From Bryobacterales bacterium (lineage in GTDB: Bacteria; Acidobacteriota; Terriglobia; Bryobacterales; Bryobacteraceae): a DNA stretch of 11,226 bases. The stretch covers positions 62,471-73,696 of the forward strand of contig PKZC01000356.1 in the NCBI GenBank assembly GCA_003132905.1, written 5' to 3'. A model generated the notes under the pieces. The model worked only from the letters and a program-made list of their open reading frames with translations, was not told the DNA's origin and searched no databases. Shown piece by piece: positions 5,428 through 11,226 of the stretch (the stretch's first letter is position 1; every line of letters starts with the position of its first letter). The position numbers and the translations under genes were made by a program.

Positions 5428-5763
5428 CTAGGCTTCAGCCTCTACAACTTTGTGGACCAGACGAGTGAGTTTGTGACCAGCCAAGCGCTCGACCGCTGCG
5501 ACGTTTTCCTCCAGCTTGTTGACCGCGCGATCTTCGTCCTCAATCTGTATCGATGTCATCACGTGGTGAGAAGACGACTTGGCTAACGCGTGGCATTGCT
5601 TTACGATTCCCATGACCTGGTCCCAGTCGCCCTCAATGCAGGTGCCGAAGGGAGTCAGCGAGTACGGTAAGCCACTCGAGTCCACGATCTTCAGAATTTC
5701 AGCAAGGTCCTTGCTCAGATGAGTGCCTCGTCCGAGCGGGTTGATTGTTAGTTCGACTAACAT
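5428..5763 (-). CDS. MTH1187 / UPF0045 family thiamine-binding-like protein
   Basis: The 111-residue single-domain protein has a ferredoxin-like fold. The start (MLVELTINPLGRGTHLSKD) and the central PYSLTPFGTCIEGDWDQVM with SIQIEDEDRA are diagnostic of the MTH1187/YkoF-like UPF0045 family. Members bind thiamine or hydroxymethylpyrimidine and are usually cytosolic; the ligand of this copy is not shown. ATG 5763 has a very strong AAGGAGG site (plus-strand TCCTCCTT 5767-5774), overlapped by a 10-bp palindrome CTTCTAGAAG (5772-5781) that could modulate translation. It sits between the CBS gene (78-base gap) and the phosphoribosyltransferase, with neither neighbour pointing to thiamine synthesis. 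Confidence 0.93.
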   Translation of the reverse strand: MLVELTINPLGRGTHLSKDLAEILKIVDSSGLPYSLTPFGTCIEGDWDQVMGIVKQCHALAKSSSHHVMTSIQIEDEDRAVNKLEENVAAVERLAGHKLTRLVHKVVEAEA

Positions 5764-5841
5764 GGTTCCTCCTTCTAGAAGAACGGTGCACGTGACCGCC
5801 AGCGCAGGCCGGCAAAATTGGGCCGCGATTCTTACTTCGCA

Positions 5842-6291
5842 CTACCGTCGCATCACGGTCTCGAGAGCCTGTTCTCGCACAATGACCTTGCCCAGTTCGC
5901 TCATCTCCTCGGCGAGCAGTTGAATCAAATCGTCGAGAGAGATGATCCCAATTAAACCACCCTTTAGTTCGACCACTGGCATGCGACGAATGCCGTTGAT
6001 CCTCATCTGTTGCATGCATTCAAAGACGCCCTGATCTTCCCGGACCGTTACCAAGTCCCTAGCCATCAAATCATCGAGCGTAAACAGCGACGGGTCGAGC
6101 GCTTCGGCAACCACATTTCGGACAATGTCGCGATCCGTAATGATTCCGACCGGAACGCGCCGTCCGCCGATGTCTTCGACGACGACTACGTTGCCCACGT
6201 GGCTGTCGGACATCAACCTGGCAGCCTCCCGCGCGGTCGTTTTCCTGCTTGCGACGACGACGTCGCGGATACAAACATCCCCTATCGGCAT
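5842..6291 (-). CDS. Two-CBS-domain protein
   Basis: The 149-residue protein is made almost entirely of a CBS pair (Bateman module). The first domain (~5-65) shows AREAARLMSDSHVGNVVVVE and GIITDRDIVRNV. The second (~75-135) shows DLVTVREDQGVFECMQQM, IRRMPVVE and GIISLDDLIQLLAEE. CBS pairs bind adenine nucleotides (AMP, ATP, SAM, sometimes NAD) and act as sensors; the (G/S)-I-(I/V)-(S/T)-x-(R/D)-D ribose-binding pattern is present in both repeats. There is no effector domain, so it would act by binding partners. ATG 6291 overlaps the ftsH 3' end by ten bases and its GGAGGTG site lies within ftsH (plus-strand CACCTCC 6296-6302), implying coupled translation and a possible role tuned to FtsH. 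Confidence 0.95.
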   Translation of the reverse strand: MPIGDVCIRDVVVASRKTTAREAARLMSDSHVGNVVVVEDIGGRRVPVGIITDRDIVRNVVAEALDPSLFTLDDLMARDLVTVREDQGVFECMQQMRINGIRRMPVVELKGGLIGIISLDDLIQLLAEEMSELGKVIVREQALETVMRR

Positions 6292-8186
6292 TGCACACCT
6301 CCATGAACTTCTTCTGCAGTCGCTGGTTCCGGCGCCACCAATAATCGATCCAGTTCGGCGCGTTCCAGTGTTTCTTTGCGCATCAGCTCGTGCGAAATCC
6401 GCATGAGCGGCTCGCGATTCTTCAACAGTATCCCCATGACTCGTGCGTAATTCTCATCCAGAATGCGGCGCGATTCGCTATCGATGGTTTCCGCGGTACG
6501 TTCGCTGTAGTTGCGTCCTTCCATTTCAAAAGGCGACTTTAAGAACGGAGAGGCCACCGGCTGGCCATAAGTCATCTTTCCCAGTGGATCGCTCATGCCG
6601 AACCGAGTCACCATCTGTCGCACTAAGGCGGAAGCGCGCTCCAGATCGTCTGCTGCTCCCGTCGACACCACTCCGGCGTACTGAATCTCCTCTGCCGCGC
6701 GGCCTCCCATCAGGACCGCGATCTGATCTTCGAGTTCCGGTTCCGTCATCAGATAACGTTCTTGCGTCGGCAATTGCAGTGTGTAGCCCAGCGCGCCAAT
6801 CGATCGCGGAATAATGGAAACGCGATGCAATGGGTCGGCGTGCTTCACCGACAGCGCCACTAACGCATGGCCGGCTTCGTGAACCGCCACGCGCTCTTTC
6901 TCTTCCGGTGTCATGACGCGGCTCTTCTTCTCCAAACCCAGTGTTACGCGATCGGTAGCTTGCTCCAAGTCGCGCAATTCAACGCTCTCGGCGCCTCTCC
7001 GCACAGCCAGCAGCGCGGCTTCGTTTACGATGTTGGCCAGATCGGCTCCCACCATGCCCGGCGTCCGGGCCGCGATGGTCTCCAAATTTACGTCGCTAGC
7101 CATCCGGATCTTGCGCGCATGCACTTTGAGGATATCGACGCGATCCTTCAAGTCCGGACGATCCACCAGCACCTGCCGGTCAAAGCGTCCGGCGCGAAGC
7201 AGCGCCGCGTCCAGAACCTCGGGCGTATTGGTGGCAGCCATGATGATGACGCCTTCCGAACTGTCGAACCCATCCATCTCGGCGAGCAACTGATTTAGGG
7301 TCTGCTCGCGCTCTTCGTTGCTGAACCCGATTCCCCGCCCCGATGTGCGCGACTTGCCGATGGCATCCAGTTCGTCAATGAACACGATGCATGGCGCTTT
7401 TCCCTTTGCTTGTTCGAACAGGTCGCGAACGCGCGCCGCACCCACGCCGACAAACATCTCGACAAACTCCGAGCCAGAAATAGAGAAAAACGATACCCCG
7501 GCCTGCCCGGCGACCGCTTTGGCGAGCAGCGTCTTCCCGGTTCCCGGTGGTCCCACTAGCAAGACCCCCTTAGGAATGCGGCCACCGAGCTTCTGATATT
7601 TCGCCGGCTGGCGCAGGAAGTCAACGATTTCTTCCAGTTCAAGCTTGGCTTCGTCCACTCCCGCGACATCTTGAAAGGTGATCTGAACCCGGCTGGACTG
7701 ATCGTAAATCTTGGCTTGATTCTTGCCGAAAGTCAGCGGTCCCTTGATCTGCGCGATGCGGCGCATGCCAACTCCGTAAATTAGCGCAATGAATGCGAAG
7801 GGAACCAGCCAGACCAGCGCATTCCCGATCCACGAAGGATTTTCGATGTGGCCACCGAACTTCACGTGCTGGGCTTCTAATTCCTTTAAAAGCAACGATT
7901 CATCCACACCTGGCAGTCGCGTGGCCGTGATCGTCCGTTCGCTGGCCGGAGTAGGGTGCCCAGCGGTGGATTTCAAAGCATCGTCTTTGCGAACGCCAAT
8001 CAGCTCTCGCTCCGTGACTTGGACCTCGCCCAGTTTGCCGGAGCGAAGTTCAGCGAGGAAGTCGCTGTAGGACACCGGCTTGGATGCTTCGATTGGGAAC
8101 AGCTTCAGAACGAAATGGAACGCCAGCAAGAGGAGGACGATGTTGACGACTGTAAATACCCACCGGTGTTGTTGCTGGCGTTCCAT
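6282..8186 (-). CDS. ftsH: ATP-dependent zinc metalloprotease FtsH
   Basis: This 634-residue membrane-anchored AAA+ protease degrades misfolded membrane and regulatory proteins. There are two transmembrane helices (~10-28 and ~122-140) with the periplasmic FtsH-extracellular domain between them, starting at [11 protein letters not shown]. The AAA domain has Walker A GPPGTGKT (213-219 region), pore loop MFVG (~244-247), Walker [11 protein letters not shown] (268-277) and the second region of homology with LRAGRFDR (330-337). The protease domain has the zinc motif HEAGH (436-440) and [11 protein letters not shown] (508-518) carrying the third ligand. The C-terminus is complete but short. All catalytic residues are present, so it should be active. 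ATG 8186 has only a weak site (AGTAGG). It is first of the minus-strand cluster. Many bacteria carry extra FtsH copies in stress islands, so this may be accessory rather than the housekeeping copy. Confidence 0.98.
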   Translation of the reverse strand: MERQQQHRWVFTVVNIVLLLLAFHFVLKLFPIEASKPVSYSDFLAELRSGKLGEVQVTERELIGVRKDDALKSTAGHPTPASERTITATRLPGVDESLLLKELEAQHVKFGGHIENPSWIGNALVWLVPFAFIALIYGVGMRRIAQIKGPLTFGKNQAKIYDQSSRVQITFQDVAGVDEAKLELEEIVDFLRQPAKYQKLGGRIPKGVLLVGPPGTGKTLLAKAVAGQAGVSFFSISGSEFVEMFVGVGAARVRDLFEQAKGKAPCIVFIDELDAIGKSRTSGRGIGFSNEEREQTLNQLLAEMDGFDSSEGVIIMAATNTPEVLDAALLRAGRFDRQVLVDRPDLKDRVDILKVHARKIRMASDVNLETIAARTPGMVGADLANIVNEAALLAVRRGAESVELRDLEQATDRVTLGLEKKSRVMTPEEKERVAVHEAGHALVALSVKHADPLHRVSIIPRSIGALGYTLQLPTQERYLMTEPELEDQIAVLMGGRAAEEIQYAGVVSTGAADDLERASALVRQMVTRFGMSDPLGKMTYGQPVASPFLKSPFEMEGRNYSERTAETIDSESRRILDENYARVMGILLKNREPLMRISHELMRKETLERAELDRLLVAPEPATAEEVHGGVQCR

Positions 8187-8293
8187 CGGCCTACTTCAGT
8201 GCATGCAGTTGGCCAACTTAGCCCGCAGGGGATGGTCCCTGAGGTGCAGCCTAGTCTGTCAGAAACTAGAGTCCCCGCTGGAGGAAGACTCAC
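8187..8293. promoter_or_regulatory. Shared divergent promoter region of ftsH and the VWFA-related gene
   Basis: These 107 bases separate two diverging starts and must hold the promoter of the ftsH cluster and that of the VWFA-related gene. I could not read convincing -35/-10 pairs. A GGAGGAAG site (8280-8287) serves the rightward gene. Confidence 0.5.
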
Positions 8294-9202
8294 ATGCGCA
8301 ACCTACATCTGACAGCAGCATTTTTCGCAATGGGAGGCATACTCCTGTTGGCTCGAGAAGACGTTCCACCGCCGGCCGTACCCGTCCAACTGACCGTGAC
8401 CGTCGAGGCACGCCACGGCAAAGAGGTTCCCGTCATGAAGCCAGGGGACGTCACGGTGTTTCAGAAGAAAGAGCGCCTTCCGGTCACGGATTTGGCCCCC
8501 CGCACGGCGCTTGAACTCTACATTCTGATCGATGACGCCTCCGGCATGAGCCTGGGGTCACAATTGGGAGACTTGAAGCAGTTCATCGAGACGCAGCCCA
8601 CCGAGACGTCCATCGGAATCGGTTACATGCGGAACGGCACGGTGGAGTTCACCGAAGCGCTCACGGCCGATCATGCTAAGGCAGCCAAAGGTCTGCGATT
8701 GGCGCTCGGCTATCCGGGAGTGATGCCGAGTCCTTTTCTATCGCTTAGCGATCTGATTAAACGCTGGCCGGCCAGCGCGGCGCGTCACGAAGTTCTTTTG
8801 GTGACGAGCGGTATTGATCCGTTAGGCGGTGGAGTAGCCGATCCCTATTTAGACGCCGCGATTGAACATGCCCAGCGAGCCGGAATCCTGGTGTATGCGA
8901 TTTATGCACCGGCCGCCGGCCACGGTGGTCACAGTTTTTGGCGCATGAACTGGGGCCAGAATCACCTCGCGCAGATCGCCGAAGAGACCGGCGGCGAGTC
9001 CTATATGCTTGGGTTCGGACCACTGGTTTCCTTCGCGCCCTATCTGGCGGGATTGTCCGAGCACTTGGCTCATCAATATGTCGTGACGTTCCTTGCCAAG
9101 CCAGGCAACAAGGCTGGTTTCCAGTCAGTCAGACTTACTACGGAAGTGCCGAATGCGGAGATCGTGGCGGCTACGAGAGCCTATGTTCCGGCTGGTCACT
9201 AA
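8294..9202 (+). CDS. Secreted VWFA-related protein (acidobacterial type)
   Basis: The 302-residue product starts with a signal-peptide-like MRNLHLTAAFFAMGGILLLA (cleavage probably near 20-24), so it is exported. Then follow a beta-rich segment with VKPGDVTVF-like VMKPGDVTVFQKKE (47-60) and the VWFA domain: ELYILIDDASGMSLGSQ (74-90), SIGIGYM (~106-112), EVLLVTSGIDPLGGG (~165-179), GILVYAIYAP and IAEETGGESYML. This order is that of the VWFA-related Acidobacterial domain family. The MIDAS loop reads DASGMS rather than DxSGS, so metal binding is doubtful. ATG 8294 has a GGAGGAAG site six bases upstream. It diverges from ftsH across 107 bases and converges with the esterase gene. The ligand and role are unknown; an extracytoplasmic adhesion or assembly function is inferred. 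Confidence 0.85.
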   Translation: MRNLHLTAAFFAMGGILLLAREDVPPPAVPVQLTVTVEARHGKEVPVMKPGDVTVFQKKERLPVTDLAPRTALELYILIDDASGMSLGSQLGDLKQFIETQPTETSIGIGYMRNGTVEFTEALTADHAKAAKGLRLALGYPGVMPSPFLSLSDLIKRWPASAARHEVLLVTSGIDPLGGGVADPYLDAAIEHAQRAGILVYAIYAPAAGHGGHSFWRMNWGQNHLAQIAEETGGESYMLGFGPLVSFAPYLAGLSEHLAHQYVVTFLAKPGNKAGFQSVRLTTEVPNAEIVAATRAYVPAGH

Positions 9203-9220
9203 TACTCATCAATACTCATC
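9201..9220. repeat. Tandem 10-bp duplication at the VWFA stop codon
   Basis: AATACTCATC is repeated twice head to tail (9201-9210, 9211-9220), the first copy overlapping the TAA of the VWFA-related gene. It is likely a replication-slippage product. Confidence 0.6.
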
Positions 9221-9317
9221 GATCATTTCGGACAAGTCGTGGTCGGTGCCCGGGATTTCTTGGAGTTCCTTGTTGGGCAACAGCGCAGGCTGCCTGATCT
9301 GGTTCCAGACATTTGTC

Positions 9318-10664
9318 CTACACTCCGGAAGGAAATGTTTCCGCCGGTTCGCCGATGCCCCATTCCGACGTTGGCTCTAACGGCTCAACGGCTCGGGTCT
9401 GGTCGACATGGATCACGGCATCGAATTGATCGGACAGCCGAGCATGGAAGTAATGGCTAGCGAGCTCGGACTCCGGAAGATAGATGACGCCAATGGCCCG
9501 CTCCCACATGGTCTCGCTGAGTCCCTTGGAGACCGGCGTACCCCGCGGAAGCGTCAGCAGAAACGACGGAATCCGCAACTCGTGAAATAGCCACTCGCAA
9601 CTACCCGGCATGGCCGGACGAACGCGCTTCCGCTCCGCCGGACCGCCCCAATTGGAAGCGGCTGTAACGGTCCCGGTGTAGGTGGTGAAGCCAATCAGGA
9701 CCGCTTCACGGCCGTGCTTTTCGCGGACCAGTTGGCCGACATTCCATTCGCCCTGCCGGCCCATTTCGGTGGCGCGCGCGTCGCCTAGGTGCGAGTTATG
9801 CGCCCACAAAACGACCTTAGGCCGATGACCTTGGAGAGCGAAGTGTTCTACTAGAGAGTCCAGCGTCTCCGCCATATGCGCATCGCGGAGATTCCAGGAC
9901 GATACGCGCCCTCGAAACATCGTGCGATAGTATTGTTCGGCGTTCTTCACCAGTCGGGCATTTTGTTCAGCATAGAAGAAATCGTCCGCCGCAATCCGAC
10001 CGTCGCGCCTCGCGTACTCTGCGGCTCGCCTTTGCAGGTCGATGAGCTGATTGACCACTTCTGCCTCACACGTATGACTCAAGCCAAGCCCGGCCGCATA
10101 GCCGTACTCCTGCGGATCTTCCCCGAATCTTTCGAAACAGGCATAGCGGCGGCGAGCTCTCTCGGCTCCCGCCGGATCCACTTTGTCCAGATAATCTAAA
10201 ACGGCCTCGATGGAAGCATGCAGGCTATAAAGATCCAGCCCGTAGAAGCCGGCTTTTCGAGCGGTGCCCGTAAGAGAATCATTGCGTTCGCGAAGCCATC
10301 CGATGAAATCCAACACGTCGGCGTTGCGCCACATCCATGCGGGAAATCGTTTGAACCCAGACAGCGCTTCGGCGCCATCGGCGTCACCGCTTGCCCCGCA
10401 AACGTATCGATTCACGCGATAAGCATCTGGCCAATCCGCCTCGACGGCAACTACGGTAAAGCCTTTTTCCTGAATCAGACGCTTCGTGATTTGGGCACGA
10501 TGCCGATAGAACTCGTGCGTTCCGTGCGATGCCTCGCCAAGCAAAACGAAGCCCGCATCGCCGATGAATTTGAGCAGCTGGTCATAGTCCGCGGTGCTTC
10601 CTACAAGAGGGGAGGCGGCATCGCAGATCAGATCTGTAAGGATGGGCAGAGTCGCATCGATCAT
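9318..10664 (-). CDS. Erythromycin-esterase-family hydrolase
   Basis: The product is 448 residues from the ATG at 10664. The frame also offers a GTG at 10673, but an AGGAAGGTG site lies at the right distance from the ATG and would overlap the GTG. The erythromycin-esterase fold runs through the whole length. GEASHGTHEFY (44-54) carries the conserved Glu44 and His47. VAVEADWPDAYRVNRYV holds Glu75. WAHNSHLGD (287-295) holds the His289/His292 pair of the proposed catalytic centre. TETMWERAIGVIYLPE-like SETMWERAIGVIYLPE lies near the end. True EreA/EreB enzymes open the macrolide lactone, but most chromosomal members of this family have unknown substrates, so resistance should not be assumed. It is transcribed away from the PolX-like gene and converges with the VWFA-related gene. 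Confidence 0.92.
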   Translation of the reverse strand: MIDATLPILTDLICDAASPLVGSTADYDQLLKFIGDAGFVLLGEASHGTHEFYRHRAQITKRLIQEKGFTVVAVEADWPDAYRVNRYVCGASGDADGAEALSGFKRFPAWMWRNADVLDFIGWLRERNDSLTGTARKAGFYGLDLYSLHASIEAVLDYLDKVDPAGAERARRRYACFERFGEDPQEYGYAAGLGLSHTCEAEVVNQLIDLQRRAAEYARRDGRIAADDFFYAEQNARLVKNAEQYYRTMFRGRVSSWNLRDAHMAETLDSLVEHFALQGHRPKVVLWAHNSHLGDARATEMGRQGEWNVGQLVREKHGREAVLIGFTTYTGTVTAASNWGGPAERKRVRPAMPGSCEWLFHELRIPSFLLTLPRGTPVSKGLSETMWERAIGVIYLPESELASHYFHARLSDQFDAVIHVDQTRAVEPLEPTSEWGIGEPAETFPSGV

Positions 10665-10706
10665 TTCGGTCACCTTCCTCTATATCGAAAGCAACTTGCG
10701 AGCCAA
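10665..10706. promoter_or_regulatory. Very short divergent intergenic region
   Basis: Only 42 bases part the starts of the esterase (minus) and the helix-hairpin-helix gene (plus), so at least one promoter must lie in the opposite gene's coding sequence or the two overlap. It contains the AT-rich CTATATCGAAA (10680-10690). Confidence 0.4.
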
Positions 10707-11226
10707 ATGGCACCACAGCTGCAGACTTTACTTGGAATGATGCAGAACGTCGAAATTGCGGAAGAGGTGGCCGATCTTCTGGAAACTCAGCGGGCAAACC
10801 CGTTCCGCGTTCAAGCGTATCGGCGAGCGGCGGCGGGTGTTCGGCATTTAACGAAGCCGTTGACCGCGATCTGGCAGGAGCAAGGCGATGCGGGTTTGCG
10901 CGCCGTTACTGGAGTCGGCGAACGCCTGGCTGCCGCGCTACGGAGCTTGGCCACAACCGGTCGGCTGCCGATGCTGGATCGATTGCGCGGTGAAACCGAT
11001 CCAGTGACGCTGCTCGAATCGGTACCCGGAATCGGATCTGCTCTCGCCGAACGTCTGCATGGGGAGCTGGGCATCGACTCGCTGGCGGATTTGGAGGCAG
11101 CCGCCCACGATGGACGCTTGGCCGACATCGGCGGAATCGGCCCCAAGAAGCTTTCCGGCATCATCGACACCTTGTCCATGCGCTTAGGCCGAATTCGGCA
11201 AGCCGGCTACCTTCATGAGCCGGACG
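10707..11226 (+). CDS. Helix-hairpin-helix DNA-binding protein, PolX-like N-terminus (3' truncated by window)
   Basis: The frame is open from ATG 10707 to the right edge, 173 codons without a stop. The N-terminus reads MQNVEIAEEVADLLETQRAN then PFRVQAYRRAAAGVRHL, the 8-kDa-like helical domain of family-X DNA polymerases (NPFRVRAYR signature at 31-39). Three helix-hairpin-helix motifs follow: VTGVGERLAAAL (67-78), VPGIGSALAERL (106-117) and IGGIGPKKLSGI (141-152). They contact the DNA backbone without sequence preference. Whether a polymerase palm and PHP exonuclease domain (full PolX, ~570 aa) or only a short C-terminus follows cannot be decided here. No strong ribosome-binding site precedes ATG 10707; the ATG pair at 10737/10740 is an alternative start. 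A repair role in damaged DNA would fit the stress-related neighbours. Confidence 0.85.
   Translation, partial: MAPQLQTLLGMMQNVEIAEEVADLLETQRANPFRVQAYRRAAAGVRHLTKPLTAIWQEQGDAGLRAVTGVGERLAAALRSLATTGRLPMLDRLRGETDPVTLLESVPGIGSALAERLHGELGIDSLADLEAAAHDGRLADIGGIGPKKLSGIIDTLSMRLGRIRQAGYLHEPD

Noticed and set aside
9318..10664. Macrolide-resistance gene
   Set aside because: The family is clear, but most chromosomal members have unknown substrates; nothing in the sequence shows macrolide specificity.
10665..10673. GTG at 10673 as start of the esterase
   Set aside because: The AGGAAGG ribosome-binding site overlaps or directly touches this GTG, whereas it is properly spaced from the ATG at 10664; the GTG adds only three residues. 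Not excluded.

Overview
The window looks like a piece of a soil-type, moderately high-GC bacterial chromosome, most likely an acidobacterium (Solibacter/Bryobacter-like). The best clue is a secreted VWFA-related protein of the kind mainly seen in Acidobacteria. Several other genes are also common in acidobacterial genomes, including a TIGR02206 membrane protein, an erythromycin-esterase homologue and a helix-hairpin-helix PolX-like protein. This taxonomic call is inference; no rRNA or tRNA is present.

Positions 1-2171 are a mobile-DNA graveyard. An IS21-like end (1-199) is followed by a hairpin-rich non-coding stretch that is a candidate oriT (254-351). Next come the first ~41 codons of a ribbon-helix-helix mobilisation-type protein (420-541), cut off exactly at the left inverted repeat of an IS1595/ISXO2-type element (542-1652). 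Ten bases beyond the right inverted repeat begins a decayed relaxase N-terminus (1663-1844). The transposase is itself broken by a ~71 bp insert carrying direct repeats. The element has no visible target duplication, and its two flanks are the middle of one gene and the start of the next. This suggests an IS-adjacent deletion inside a former mobilisation locus.

Positions 2172-3740 hold an intact Hsp20 gene with its own strong terminator, then a previously open stretch that proves to be a pseudogene of an MBL-fold metallo-hydrolase on the minus strand. That pseudogene has lost precisely its HxHxDH zinc-binding segment. A short hypothetical gene (66 aa, minus strand) follows.

Positions 3885-4725 carry a 26-residue single-pass membrane microprotein and a TIGR02206 multi-pass membrane protein, both on the plus strand.

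Positions 4732-8186 form a minus-strand cluster in transcription order: FtsH protease, two-CBS-domain protein (overlapping FtsH by 10 bases), MTH1187/UPF0045 thiamine-binding-like protein and a phosphoribosyltransferase. Divergent from FtsH is the secreted VWFA-related protein (8294-9202). It converges on an erythromycin-esterase-family gene (minus). That gene is in turn divergent, only 42 bases away, from a PolX-like helix-hairpin-helix protein that runs off the right edge.

Taken together, protein quality control (Hsp20, FtsH), ligand-sensing domains (CBS, UPF0045), envelope proteins and a DNA-repair-like gene look like a stress-tolerance island placed beside a decayed mobilisation region. 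The joint function is inference.
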